From Sipunculus nudus (Eukaryota > Annelida > Sipuncula > Golfingiida > Sipunculidae), in the NCBI GenBank assembly GCA_026874595.1, contig CM049320.1, positions 51,038,714 through 51,102,713 of the forward strand: 64,000 nt of DNA. The letters run 5' to 3'. The notes beneath the pieces were generated by a model. It had not been told where the DNA came from and ran no database searches. It saw only the letters and a list, made by a program, of their open reading frames with translations. This document shows positions 13,171 to 27,009 of the stretch, piece after piece (the stretch's first letter is position 1; each line of letters opens with the position of its first letter). The translations under genes were made by a program, and so were the position numbers.

Positions 13171-14344
13171 CTCAGAATATCAACAGTATTTCATTTCTTC
13201 TATTGTACTTTTCTTCATTGACATAACCTATATTTATTGTTAATCATTACCTGCTTGTCTAAGTTACATCAATTAAGATGAATAAATGAAAAAAAGAAAT
13301 AAGATGCACCAATACAATTAAGTCATAGTATTCGACAGAAACTTAACATTTTACCCTGGTCATGAATATACCTGTTATAACATGTTACGATCATATCCGT
13401 GCATATTATTTATACTTTAACGAATTAATTATATACATACACAACCTATGACATACACCTGCATGTTTATTAACATAATATATTCCTATGTTTCAAACCT
13501 AGTACCTATTCACAAAATGTCATAACCAAATGAAAAAAAAAAACGAAAAATAAAAAGGGCATATAAAAAAAACAAAACAAAGAATACATATGAAATATGA
13601 TATTGCATGTACTTGCATACTGCACTTTTCATTCCCTTATATTGTCCCTTCACCATATTCCTCTTCAATGTGTAGGACCAAACTGTGCCACATTTAAAAT
13701 ATTTCTTTTCTAAGCCTTTATTTACGAGAATTATTTTTTTTTTCATTCTCAAGTCATTTAAAATACATTTGATAATGTAAGTGAAAATTCTAAACATTTC
13801 TGTCTATGAATAAAGTATTTTGCGTGTATTTTTCAATAATTCAGTTGCTCGGTTCTTACGTCGTCTTTGTTTTCATATTAGCCGAAGACGGGTTATAATC
13901 TGGTATTGAGAAAGTACGTTGTTTACGAAAGACTGTCCATAAATGACTAAGGTTTCTAGAATTCTTCCATAAATATACAGTTGAAGAATCTATGTTCTAA
14001 TGATTCTTTCTCAGTCTTGCAGATGTTACACGTTGGTTTTTTTTATCAATTCTAGCTCAAATGATAGCTTTGTTAAAGTCCTCCACTGTTACATGATAGT
14101 GCATTTGCCATGTTAAAAGGGCTGTGGCCTATTCATGTTTTGATTATATGAAATGATTGTATAACAATTTACTTTTCAATTAACTCACATGATTTAGGCT
14201 GGCTGGTGTGTAATTGTTGGTCTAATTATTATTATTTTTATACTCTCATCTATACTAGAATGTAACATAGTTTTCAAAGTCTTTGATATAGAGTGTACTA
14301 AGGAGTAATATTCTATAATGTTAGTTTTCATATTATATTTTAAA

Positions 14345-14545
14345 CTCAGTTGCACTAAGGGATACATCGGAGCCAAATAGCATGATAAATATTGGTAACA
14401 GAGACTTAATTTCAGGTTTCCAAGAAGATTTTTATGGACTTCTATAAGAAGTGGATGTCTATAAGAAGATTTCAGATCAAGTCGTTACGATATGTGCCTT
14501 TTTAACGGATAGACAGCCAGTCAGACAGATGGACGACGGACAAAG
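14345..14545. repeat. Partial stray copy of the 12-13 kb repeat
   Basis: It matches the unit part with GGGATAC-TCGGAGCC, GGTAACAGAGACTTAATTTC and CAAGTCGTTACGAT, then ends in a GACAGATGGACGACGGA tail of the kind often seen at mollusc repeat ends. Confidence 0.6.
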
Positions 14546-15886
14546 AGTGTTTACCATAGCTCAGATGACTTTCAATCAGCATAGCTAAAAAGAAAGTGTT
14601 TTTATCATTTATTTGTGCAAACTCCTTGTTCATTAAAGGGGGGGGGGGAGTCCAAGCCTGTACATGTGCTCAGACAGCCATCGCTAAACAACGATAGTTC
14701 CTGGCGGACATACATTGAAGGTGCTGATGGTTTTTGCATATAGTCCGAAACATACCTACAATGATAATAGGCCCGTGATACTGCTTGTCCTCATTTTAAA
14801 CTAAATTAATTGCACTGGCCGTTACACGTCGTATAGTTGTTTGTTGTAGTATCATTTTTCGATTTAATTGATATTCGCTAAATCAAATCCTTTTTAATGG
14901 TATATTCTGGGTTGGTGAACGCATCATGAGGATTAATTATTAGTATCATTAAAATGCAAACAAAAAGTTCGTGGGAGGTAAAACGGTTATTCTTATTATG
15001 TGCGGTTGGAGTACACTCTCACACACACATTACCTCCAATGGGATAGCACACAATCACGAAGAAAATCAGTTCTGTGGAAGGATGTGTCTATTCGAATTA
15101 TCACACATAATACAAAGTACAAGTCCCGAAGCCTTCTGTTAAGCCACTAAGCTGCTAGGTTCACCAACATTACGATCCTACTAAAATCATTAATTGCTAA
15201 GCCACTAAGTTTTCAGGTTCCACTCGATCCCCGGGCGTACTCTGCTAGGCTTATAAATTACCGACTGCCCAGGAGCTGCCGACCTATACAAAACAATCAT
15301 ATCCGAGGCTAACCTGTGTGCATGGTCAATGATCTCGGTGACCGTCAAATTTGTGTTTCCGGTCAGAGCTTTAATCACGAATTACTTGTCTTAAAATAAC
15401 TAATTTCAATATGAAACTGACATGCCGGTTTGATTCGGTGCAAATATGTAAACAAATGTTAAAAAATGAGATGTTAATACACTATTTCATACAAAAGGAT
15501 CATTTACAATGATGTTTAAATTAAACTGATGAACTCGGAGACTCAAACTACGGGGAGCCAAACTAACACAGGCCCATTGTTGAGCTGGGGGATTTTGCTG
15601 ACCCCTATCAGCAAGCCCCATACATCAAAGCGCGGACCGGAGTGGTAGCCGGTGAACCGGGCAGCTCGTTTCTCTTCCCTGAGGATAAACAGTCGTCGCT
15701 TACTCTGCATCTACTGCAGACTGGTTGTACACTATAACATTCTTAATAAATTTAGATATTTGTCTCAAAATTATATTGTTTCTTCATATTTTCGTGCTCT
15801 TTTGGGCATTATTGCTGTTTTGTTAAGATTGATCCTTAAACGTGTAATTTAATTAAAATCAGAAAATACATTAAGAGTTTCTCTTA

Positions 15887-16236
15887 GGCGGCCTTTCCAT
15901 GACCACGACGCGCGACATACCGCGCGGGTAATCGCGTCGCCAGAACGTTTCCATGGACGCGATTTTTCTGCGGTACGTCGCGGTGCAGCTCTGTTGCTCC
16001 AACGATGTTTCCCTGCAAAAATAACGCCTGATGAAAGGTTTGCCCAGCGGGGCGTTAAGCGCGTGCGGAGAAATCGCTACAGGCACTATTTTTTTACGCG
16101 CGGCATTTTTGTCAAGCGGGAACCCGCGTCCATGGAAAGGCTACATGATTAAATACTAGGGGAATTCTGCCGCTGTCGAAACGCCAACACAACGCCATGG
16201 CATCGCAGAATTAATCGCGTTCATGGAAATGCAGCC
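15887..16236. mobile_element. Harbinger-like MITE, CpG-rich, about 350 bp
   Basis: The left end GGCGGCCTTTCCATG and right end GGCTGCATTTCCATG (minus reading) form imperfect inverted repeats flanked by TTA at 15884-15886 and 16237-16239. A 3-bp TTA duplication is the signature of PIF/Harbinger elements. A second inward-facing GCCTTTCCATGGACGCGG copy (minus) ends near 16,141. The true right end could be there, or one element may sit inside another. No protein is encoded, and the 71-codon minus frame inside is chance. Confidence 0.6.
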
Positions 16237-16981
16237 TTATTCCGTCAGTATCTTTTGTGAACACCACTGTCATCTGCATATTTCAATATTTTAAGAACAC
16301 CATATTTGTATGAGGTTTATTTTTGTATGGTTTTTATAATGCTTGTGATGTTCCGCTTCTGTTAAGGATCAACATCTTTTAAACTACAGAGTAACACAGA
16401 AAACTATAGTTAGCTCCTCTTTTTTGATAAAATTAGAACTTGCACTAAGTCATCTCATATATTATGAAAGAGACAAGAGTGTTTTAAAAATACTGATTTT
16501 ATTTATATCCAGATGTATTATAATTGGACAGATTTGCTGCCAATCACACAGCAAAAGTCACATTTATATAAAACAATTTTTCTTTCAAGTTAAAGGTAAT
16601 TTATGTGAAATTGATAATAAATTCATATGTTACTTATATATATTTATGTGTATAATATGCGAAAACAATTACAATTTTCACAAAAAAATGATAGTAGTTC
16701 TTAATATTTAATTTTTATTATGATATATATATATATATATATATAATGGATGTAATATACATTATCATATAATACATGTAATAAATACATTCTATATAAA
16801 TGAAATCTATATATAATATATACATTTTATATAAAATAAAATATTATAATATATACAAGAATAATCTGTATAATCTATAAAAGCCTTGCATTTCTGAGTA
16901 AATATGTGCAGAAAGATAAATTTCATATATTCACTGGCTGACTTCAGAAGTTGAAGCCCTCTTGAGAACTCCAGTGAGAAT

Positions 16982-17001
16982 GGGGGGGGGGGGGGGGGGG
17001 G
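16982..17001 (+). repeat. Poly-G run of 20
   Basis: Longest of at least ten G or C homopolymers of 9 bases or more in the window. Confidence 0.95.
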
Positions 17002-17196
17002 CAAGGAAGCTAGTAAGCTATAAACATTCACAAAAAGTATGTCATCAATCTGTTTATTGATCTTCCATTTATCTGTTGTTATACAAGGTGAACATTCTTA
17101 ACTGACAGCAACTCATGAACTGTCAAATCATTAAAAACGTCCACTCATTCAATGTGCACAGCAATAGTGACAACACGTTTCAGAGAATGCATTTCA

Positions 17197-17590
17197 AGCA
17201 AATCTATTCCAAATGTCATTCTTTCATCTTATAACATAATTGCCGTTTTGTCCTACAAAAAATATGAGGTTGCGTGATTTGAAAAAATATTCGCACACCT
17301 ACGAGCATTGTCAACTCGGCAGTGAGAAAATGTATTCCAAATCTCATTATTTTATTATATAACATAATTGCCTATAAAAAATATAAATATAACATTTACA
17401 TAAATTGGACCCAATTACGTTAAGAAAATTAATTTTGTTTCTATCTATTTTCCTACATAAATTATGAAGTTGTGTGATTTGTAAAAAAAAATATTGACAC
17501 AACTATGAGCAGTATCAACTCGGCAGTGAGCAAACGTATTCAAAATCTCATTATTTTATCACATAACATAATTGCTTATGAAAACAAGCG
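17197..17590. repeat. Two and a half copies of a roughly 200-bp repeat
   Basis: CTCATTATTTTAT-ATAACATAATTGC and TGAGCA-TRTCAACTCGGCAGTGAG recur, with boundaries near 17,327 and 17,530. A further diverged copy lies at 23,660-23,880. Confidence 0.75.
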
Positions 17591-19080
17591 ACCCATGGGT
17601 GACAGCGCTAAGATATTATATATGATCAAAAAAATTGGATTTGAAAGAGGAGGTATGCAAATGCTGCTTTAATATAAGCTGTATTATGAGTTGATGGTGT
17701 TTAACTCATGTAATATTTTGATAATATCCTTGGAGACAGGGAAGAGGACTGATGTAATTTTTATTATTTACAGTTGGAAATGGTGTGCTGTCGTCACATA
17801 GGTTTTGACTTGGCCATATTATTGTATCTACATTGCAGTAGAAGTATTTGAAAAAAAATGTTCATTATTACTCATGTTAATATCATGCATTTTACAACAG
17901 GTTTACTGTGAGTGTCATTCAATAATTACAGGTTACCCCTACAAAAGAGTAGCACTAGCACAATTAAATAATTTGAGAGTTTAACTATTTATCAAGAATG
18001 AATTGAAATTGTTGTGCCAAATATAATTTTCATGATTAAATTAAATTAATTCTCGTGGTTATTTACTGCTGTGTTGAGCTGACTTGATTACTGGTGTGTA
18101 CAGTTTGCGGACCACGTTATCACAAACCATCCATTAGAGAGAACCTGATTCTAATCATAGAGTCCTGACAAGTGGCACACATCTCTCACTGGAGGCGGGG
18201 GGGGGGGGGAGGAGGTAGAGTTCACCAGCAGAATGAGCGTATACTTGGGTGAGCAGCCCATCATTCTCACTTTGAACAATCTTATCTTTCCTATTAAGAT
18301 ATAAATGCCCACATTTTAATTTTTAAGATAGTGATAAAAAGAAGTAATTTGACTAAAGGTACAACAAAATATATAACCAGAGGACCAAAAATGGGAATGG
18401 AGTAACCTGGCATAACAAACAATTCATTTAAGCTATTAGCATAAATTTTAAATCATTATCTGAAATTTCGCCCAATTTCGACCTCGGCACATTTTTCCCC
18501 TTAAAACACTGTTGATTTCATTTTCACAGCATATACACATGAAGATTGAATCTTTTAATATCTGAAGTATCAAAGTAATTGATTTAAAATTTCAAAGAAT
18601 TTATTAAGAAAAGTAATTTTGTTTTTTATATCAACCTCATCAAGTACATATTTGATTCATTCTTGTTCCATACTTATGCGACATTTTTGCTTATGAACTG
18701 TATCACAAGGTGTTAAAATGTTTAAAGTGAACATTTAATTATGCCAACAAAGTGATGAATTACTTCTAAATTGTGGATGTTTATAAGATGAGGATTTCCT
18801 TACATCAGAACATTAAAAACCTTTGAATATTTTATTCACCAGCCCTATTCAGTCGGCTGCATGTCACCCTTGTTGACCTTTCAGGCTAATTATACACGCT
18901 TCAAGCAGGGAATACTTCGCAGCTAGCTCGCTCTTGGCAGGCCACATCAGACCCCAGGTGCCCAACCCCCCTCCTCTGGTAGTTGTTTTGTCAACAACAT
19001 ATCGATATGCAATTATGATTTTTTTTTTGCTTGCCGGAAAATTTTAACATAAAATTAAGCTAATTACTTCCTCTGGGTTT
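17591..19080. other. Non-coding stretch
   Basis: Nothing recognised apart from a 13-G run at 18,197-18,209. The stretches at 531-1,060, 1,136-2,050, 2,286-3,230, 5,906-6,170, 6,480-7,190, 13,170-14,345, 14,650-15,886, 16,240-17,190, 19,560-23,660 and 27,465-28,215 are likewise empty of features beyond those listed. Confidence 0.5.
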
Positions 19081-19560
19081 TCTCCATAACCTGATCAAGT
19101 CATCAGGTCTCAACTTTGTGTCACTTTGTCAGTATGTTGGTCACTTCAAAACACTTAAAAATGATATTTTCATCATAACTTTGTCAATTCTGGTCCTATC
19201 TTCACAAAATTTGGTTCATTTTTTCACCTTCGTTTTCTACATAACTTAGAATAGTTAACTGGTCTCAGCTTTGTGTCACTTTGTCAATATGTCTGTCTGT
19301 TTGTCAGTTGTCCTAAATTTTGCCTTCTTGCTCGCTCCTGCCTCTATTTTAATAGCATTCTACAGGCACAGTCTACCTGGAATTACTTTGCAGCTTTCAC
19401 CTATCGCATATTGGAACGATTGCTTGAAGCTTTATGTGTATTTTTAAATAGGTCAAAGTTCAAGGCCAAAGAAATGAAAACGCGTAAAATTTTTATTTCC
19501 ATAGTAACTTTGTCAATATTGGTCCAATCTTTATTGCTAATCTGACTATGGCTAATTTCC
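19080..19560. repeat. Two-copy repeat with TTTGTGTCACTTTGTCA
   Basis: CAACTTTGTGTCACTTTGTC (near 19,110) and CAGCTTTGTGTCACTTTGTC (near 19,266), each preceded by an ACTGGTCTC/ATCAGGTCTC block. AACTTTGTCAAT-TTGGTCC also recurs. No coding signal was found. Confidence 0.55.
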
Positions 19561-22500
19561 TTCCTCTTTGTCTTCTTAATGATATGTTCTGTTTAAATGT
19601 ACTCCGACCTGGGTCAGAGTTTTTCCGACAAGCGCGTGGCTTCTGGTCGTCTTGTTTATTGGTTTATAATAACAACTTAAAAAAATTAATGGAAAAGGGA
19701 ATTGATAGTTAAGGAACAAGGAATCACATGCAATTAATGATGTGGTATAGATCTGTAGGAATGGTCCTCAGTGCATTCCATAGGACACCATGTAGTCACC
19801 ATTTGGTATTTTTCAATTTGAAACTTAATAATGAAAAATAATTGAATAAAATTAATTTATACTTTTAGGGATGATATGGAGCAAATTAATGATAGACAAG
19901 GCTGCAGATGATTATATAAAAATTAATCTAAATTTACAGGTATTTTTCAAGTGTTTCACTTTGTCAATTTATATTATTTGCAAAATTTAGAAAATATGTA
20001 AAAAATTAAAATTTTTACCCAGATTTATTTATACTCATTACAGATGTCATTATATTTGACCTATGATATCAAGAGTCATGGCTTTTACATATGTCACACG
20101 ATACTATGTAAATAATCAAATAATCAATTTATAATAAAGATCCCTTTATTTCCTCATCTCTAGTTTGCCGTATATCTTATTGGGTGTTCTAATCCTTGAG
20201 GTACTTTTTACATTTGTATTAGTTTTACAGCTGAGATTACTGTTCATTTTTTTCTATATATGTATTAAACAAATAAAATTATTAAATCGTGATTAAAAAA
20301 ATCAGTGCTTAGACAAGTTTTCATTATGTCTACAATGTTTATAATTGTCCATCGACTCTAGGTCCATATTGCTATGTCCAGTGTGATGAACATAAACTAA
20401 CATATGTTAAACATAAATTAAAACCGTATATCTAGTTACTTATGAACCTTATTTAAAGGAACATTATCAGAGCGGTATAATGCGTATTTTCTCAAACTCT
20501 CAGTTCAGTTTTGCTTTCTGCAAATGTTTCCCAGCAAAACCATCCCAGAACTTCACACAAGGCTGTTTGACATCTTTTTATGGCTCTGCGTGTTTATGAA
20601 CACAGTCCACGTGTGTCTGTTTACCATAACAAGGCTGCGTGACCGGAGGTCCGATTGTGAGCCTCAACACGCAATGTTTCAGCCGGAGGGAACATGTATT
20701 ACTGTATTACATTTTCGAGGCCAAGTCAATCAGGGCACCTCATGATCGATTGACAGGTGTTTCGGTTGAGTCCCGAGCGATGTGTTATGTTGAAACTTGT
20801 GATCGCGCCCGGAAAATATTTTGGGAGGTACAATTTTAAAGGGTAGAAACTATTTTATTCGTGTTAATACAACATGCTTCATAGGTGAATGCCCCTCTTT
20901 AAATTTGTGAAATTTGTGTGTCTTAGATTCTTAACAAGTTGTTTGACTGAAACTGAATAAATACTCATGAGATACAATTTACATGATAAAACTGATAAAA
21001 TGGTGTGCCAAGTCACTCCATTTCAAAATGAAAATTATTTAAATTGATATAAGTCCTCTTTGCTATAAAGCAGGATTTCATCAAAATCTTTCATAACCAT
21101 GGATTCTTTGTCTAAACCTGTTGAATGTTATACCTACAACAGGTATTAAGAAGAATTAATTTTATGTTTTGAAACTGGTTTTGAAACTGGTTTCAAACAT
21201 GTAAGTGTTTGTACGTTCCGCCAGTGAATAAGAGAATAATCTGTTGATTAATCAGTATGGTCAAACTATATTACCACACTACGGATCAAGCTGACCTTAT
21301 AAGTTGTTTCGCATACCTGATGACCATTACCAAAAACCTAGTTACTTGGCTTTGAGAACTACTTTATCTGAAACTCATTCAATCGATCTCCCAATGAAAC
21401 TATGATATTGTGTCAAAATAAAAATATATAGAGAGATTTCATGAAAAAAACAGGCTATCATCTGTTTATAAGGCCTTGAAGTGACCCATGACCTTGACCT
21501 TTGGCCTTGATTTTGACCTCAGATGGTCATGAAATCATGCTTATAATGTCGGCCATGCTTGACAACATACAACTAGATACCAAGATTATCCAAATCTGCC
21601 AAGGCATTCCAGAAATATTGTGATCCGAAGGTTGCATGGCATGATTGTGGCAAATCACCGATATAGGGGTAGGGGTTGGCCTTTCTTGAGCTGCAGGGCA
21701 GAACTATCGTCTGTGCAATTAAGACTGCCATTTTCTAACGTCCCAAAGTATACTTCAACGGAAAATAAACCTAAGGTTAACGATAAAACTTTGCAATTAA
21801 ATCGATGTATCCCGGGGACTATAAGAGACATAATATCACAAGGGTCATGGTCACCAATCTTTTTAACTTGTCCTAAAACTTGGTTAAAATAATATGTGTA
21901 TCAAAATTGATTAAAATGTGCATTTATGGTTTATAAAAGATCCAAAATGTTTTCACTCATCACACCTTTAAGTTCAAGATCAACGTCACTTGATTTCAAA
22001 CATGGACAAAATCTTAATGGTTATTGTGGATGTAACATCACCTCTATTCCTGTGCGTATATTTACTACATTTAATAAATGTTATGCAGTTGCAATAAAAC
22101 AATTGTCCCCATTGCTCAAATGAAAGAACTCAAGGGGGGGGGGGGGACGGGGCGGGGATGGTTCATCACCTCTGCATATACATACAGGATAAAAAACTTA
22201 TTTGCCAATTTTGTTGAAACTTTCTACGATGACAGAAATATATGTCACATATGTCTGGTTAAAACACAGTGACTAGATGGTCTGAGGCAAAATGTATGGT
22301 TATTGAGCTATTAGGAACTAATCCCATAGCTTGCTTGATACCTGTCGACTCAAAAAGAAAACCTGGCAGGCCAAATATAAGATTACATATTTATTACAAA
22401 AATCAAGGAAATTCATGCAAGATTGTTTTAGAAACAGGTGCTTCTTTATGAATTGTTATGCAATACAAACCAACTGTGCTAACCTTTCATACATGATGGA

Positions 22501-23659
22501 CATATTTTTAAAAGAAATCTTTTACCCTATCCTTCGCAAGATTACATTAATATACGTCCCACTGCATTCACCTTAAGAATTCTTGAGCTTATATGTTCAA
22601 AGGTAATTTTAAGATGGCTACCTTGTGACCATGTTGGATATCTGACAGGTCTGAAATCCAAAAAAAAAACCATCCTCTACAAGGGAACAAACATTAGTAA
22701 AAAAATCACAGAAACTGCACTAATTTCTAAAGTGGCTACCTAGCAGACATAATGGATTTCTGACAAGTCTAACATTTGATATCACACATTCTCCAATAAG
22801 AAACCGAACATGTGGCAAATTCCTACAAAGAATGTTACAGTAATGAGTGTCCAAAACAATAAGACGGGCATTATCAGATTGGAGAGCTCTCATATCAGAT
22901 TTATGGACATGCAAATATAAAAAGTGCAAGTCCAATATTATTTAATTATCACCTTGCTTTTTTGTTGCGTCAGCAAAACTATGAAACCTGAAAGAAAAGA
23001 AATACAGAAAGCATCACTAACAGTGAAAAAATAAAGCCATCCTTAATCCAGGCACAGAGCAAAAATTAACAGAACAAACACTTCCTGGTATATCTGATGA
23101 GTTGTATAAAATATTTAGATATCTAAGAAACTAAGTTTATTTCTAGGATTGCATAAAATAAACTACAAAATGTTCCCATCATCTTATAAATCAGTAGCTT
23201 AACCTTAATACAATACCCTTATAATCTTTATGCCTTACCCAAGGATTTAGTAATACCTCGGGCAACAGAGTGTTTGTGTTATGCACTAATCGTGTGCTTA
23301 TCATTCAATGGGCAGATACAAAAGGGAGTCATACATTACAAGTCTCACTGACAATCACGGCCTCACATTGAGATGTACCAGTTGGAGTGCAATGGTATAT
23401 AAAGAAAATTGAGATGGTCTACAAAGTAAGTATATATTGTGAACATCCCTATGACCTATGACCTTCGCTTTATGCTTACATATCAATTGGGTTATTTTTA
23501 GAGTGATGGATATCTTCAAACGACTTAAACTACTAACCACTTAAAACTGAAGTAATCACCTGGCAAATAATGTGTGAATAACTTTGACCTGCAACCTTTA
23601 ATCTCGTGACCAGCTGACACCAAAATCAAGGAATTATTTCTTCAAGTAAACAAAAAAAC

Positions 23660-23880
23660 CATAAGGTCAAGCAAATGTATTCCATACCTCATTATATTAT
23701 CATATAACATAATTGCCAATGAAAAAAATATTAATATCGATTTTTACATAAAATGAGCCTAATTCCTGGAGGAAAAAAAATTTTCTATCTATTTTTCCAC
23801 TGAAACATGATGTTGTGAGATTTGTTCAAAATCTATTGGCACATCTATGAGCACTGTCATCTTGGCTGTGACGTAACACA
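23660..23880. repeat. Dispersed copy of the 17.3-kb repeat
   Basis: It shares CATATAACATAATTGCC, TTTCTATCTATTTTTCC and ATCTATGAGCACTGTCA with the copies at 17.2-17.6 kb. Confidence 0.75.
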
Positions 23881-24429
23881 TCCCTTGTGACTAAAAATAC
23901 TAGATCTCAGTTAAAGCACAGTATTTCTGTATCTGTCAGTCTCAAATTTTCAGCAGAGAACAAAAACAACATGCATTACTAGATCTGAGTTTTTGATAAA
24001 ATTCAGTCTATGATGTCCCATGTGTACCAGCCAATCAAATCAGGGCAAAGTCTGGGATCTGGATGAAATCCTCCCATCACACAGCAAACGCACATGGAAT
24101 AGGTTTACTTAACCGTCTCTCACACCCAACATTTTTTAACCCATTTATTATAAACACATTCTATTATGACACTAAATGACTATTAGAATCTAAAATTTTA
24201 ACACTCTCAAATTAAATAAATTAGAGCCCTGTAACAACTCATTATCATTTGTGATTTTCCTGACACTGGCCACTGTGAAAATTGACTATACCAGTGTGTT
24301 CTGTTACCCCAAGAACAATCATCCTTCCCTACATTTTAAGGTCCAAGGTCAGATCTTGGTGGAAACACTTTAAATGCCAAATTTGAGGGGAAACTAGAAT
24401 GGCTTTTTTTTTGCAGGGCCAAAACAGAT

Positions 24430-25100
24430 AAATGTCCCCCCCCCCGGTGGGCCATCCCAAAATACTAGTCCAGGGTAAAAAAATCATGACAACCAATCTA
24501 GATATCAGCAGGTTTGACCCTGAAGGTGAAGGTCACTGCTTTTCGAACCCATCCGAGAACTTGGTAGGAACAATAGGTGTACTAAATTTGAGAACAAAAT
24601 GTAAAAAATACTTCAAAGTGATCGCGTTCAGTTGACAATAACTATAATTCGACTGATTTGACCATGAAGACCTTCGTTTTGGGTTTCAAATCTTTAAAGA
24701 ACTTGGTAGGAACAATTGGTTTACCCAATTTAAGGGTAATTTCAAACTCCTCTGGGATTTTGGTAGGAATCATCGTTGTATCCAAAATGAGGACACAATG
24801 TGAAAGTTATCACGTTCACAAAACAAAAACTATAATTCGGCTGATTTGACCTTAAAAGTCCAGGTCACGGTCGCTGGGCTTCAAAATTCTCTGAGAACCT
24901 GGTAGGAAGATTAAGTGTACCAAATTTGAGGACAAAATGTTGAATACTTCAAAAGTTAAGGGGTTCACAAAATAATTTCAAATTCTGGCAGATTTGACCT
25001 CGAAGATGATCCAGGTCATCTGTTTTTTTTTTAACTCATCAAAGATTTTTGTATGAACAATAAATGTTTCAAATTTTGGCCAAAATATTCAGGCCCTCAA
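24430..25100. repeat. Diverged tandem repeat of about 150-190 bp, four copies
   Basis: GAACTTGGTAGGAACAAT recurs near 24,558, 24,700 and, diverged, 24,895. Between copies lie AATTTGAG-ACAAAATGT, ACTATAATTC-GCTGATTTGACC and CTGA/CTTGAAGGTCA-type stretches. A 10-C run opens the array at 24,436. Confidence 0.65.
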
Positions 25101-25679
25101 ATTTTATCGCAATCACAAGGTGTTCTACAGACAATGACGACTGTTGATAACAGACGACAACGGCTCTAAAAACAACACGTCTCCCCTGGTGGGGAGGACT
25201 TAAATATGCAATACTTAGAGAGTTAGCAAAAGTCCTATGTTTCTGCAGATTTGAAAAAAAAAACGGGGTCGCGACTTTTATTACATGGTGGAGATGGATA
25301 TTTGTGTGTTAAAATTTGAAGAAACTAGAAAATATCCGGAAGATTCGATTCCCTGCCAAACGGGAATGTTACACACACTGACACACACACACCCTCACAG
25401 AATTGACCAAAAACAATAACACTCCACTGTGTTCAGGCTTAATCAGAGAACCTAATCTGCTGAAAATATGGAAAATAACTTATATAAAACGGGTACTTTG
25501 CCTTTTAATCGAATCTGAATTATGATCGAGATAATACCCTTGGAAAAAAATCACAAAATAAACTAAGAAACGAACCTAAACCTAACAAGGGCGCCGCTAG
25601 GTTGAGCATCCACTCGCATGGGGCATAATTAGAATGGGTGTATTACACTAGTGTAAAAATGAGGAGGGCAGCCCTCTTG

Positions 25680-25995
25680 CCTTGACCATTGCTCTTGTGA
25701 CCTCAAACTAGATAGATCCTTCATCCATTGGTGGGTGGGCAAAATGAGCAACATGACACTGACAGGTGTTGGCCAAACGGTTTGACTTAAAATGGGTCCA
25801 CAAACTTGTTCAAGAAGTGGGCGCTGTGGCCGTGACCTTTAACCCCGTGATCGCAAACCAATAGGGTTTTTCATACATGGGTGGATGACCCATATTTACA
25901 AGATATCCGGACGGTGAGACGGACGAATGGTTGGCATGACAGACGGACGCATGAACGTGGCGTTACTATATCCCTTTCACAACTTTGTTGCAATG
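25680..25995. repeat. TGACC-rich dispersed repeat with GACGGACG tail
   Basis: Contains GTGACCTTTAACCCCGTGA, then GACAGACGGACGCATGAAC and TATATCCCTTTCACAACTTT. Related to 27,010-27,465. No coding potential was seen. Confidence 0.55.
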
Positions 25996-26279
25996 GGATA
26001 ATTAAGTGAGGATAACAATGAAATAGACCAGCCTTGCTTTTAAGAATTGTATTTTAGTAACACTTTTATGACAATGCATTGCATATATAAAAGTTTGACA
26101 TTAAGTATAAAAATGCATTAAACAAAACCCACAATATATCATCATGTGAACTAAACATATTCCGGTAAGCAGATAATTATGGTAAGCCCGCCATCTTAAG
26201 GAAGAGATGCATTTCAATGATAGTTCTTTAAATTCTGCATTTTTTATTAAATGTTTGGGATTTCAAAATTCATAAAAAA

Positions 26280-26595
26280 TGCAAAACATTTAAGAATACA
26301 TAAAAAATTAAAAAAGGAAGTGAGAACAAAACCTAATAAGCGTTTGAGACCCATAATATTCACCTGCTACTAAAATTAGGAGTAAATCCTAGAGAAAAAT
26401 TTTGAGAAATCAAGTCGCATATGTGAAATGTGAAATTTTGTATAAACATATACATAAAATTTAAAAAAAAGCAATTTAAGTGTGACAATAACCTGGTATG
26501 CTCTGGAGACCCATAAAATGCACCTTCTACTACAAATAGAAATAGATCTGAGTAAAACTTGTCCAAATATTGTGGCGCATAACAATTGTTCATGA
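26280..26595. repeat. Two-copy tandem repeat of about 165 bp
   Basis: GAGACCCATAAWATKCACCT and a CTACTA-AAAT block occur in both halves (near 26,347 and 26,508). The minus-strand open frames of 69-80 codons here are not supported as genes. Confidence 0.65.
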
Positions 26596-26689
26596 TGGGC
26601 AAGACTTTAAAACTGACTTAATTTACATTATTAAGTAACGTCAACTTACGTCATGTAAAAAACAGGTTTTTTTTACACCCATGTTTGTG

Positions 26690-26905
26690 AAACGCCTAGA
26701 TGCAAGTGGAATTTCTGTTAAGTGTTACCCATGAGTTTAACAAATAAACGTCAATAATGACCTTATATACCAATGTCATTAAAAAGGTGCTTGAGAAAAT
26801 GCAAAAACAAGATGCATGTGGGATATCTGTTGAGTGATATCCATGAGCACAACAAATAAACATTACTAAGGACATTATATACCAGTGTCATTTTAAAAAC
26901 ACAAG
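26690..26905. repeat. Two-copy tandem repeat of about 120 bp
   Basis: Shared blocks: GATGCA-GTGG, CATGAG-ACAACAAATAAACRT, and TTATATACCARTGTCATT. Confidence 0.75.
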
Positions 26906-27009
26906 GGATACAACTAATAGGGGGACTTTTGGGTCAAGGCGCTCAGCTGAAATTGATTATGAGTATATTTTTATAATCAGCTGAATTTGTCTTTAAGGAT
27001 GTTTTTATG

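Noticed and set aside
15130-15260. tRNA-like stretch (GGTTCCACTCGATCCCCGG)
   Set aside because: The B-box-like region is disrupted, and no A box or cloverleaf could be found.
20500-20850. GC-richer stretch with two overlapping frames of 66-73 codons
   Set aside because: No domain, no splice partners and no repeat match. Likely chance.
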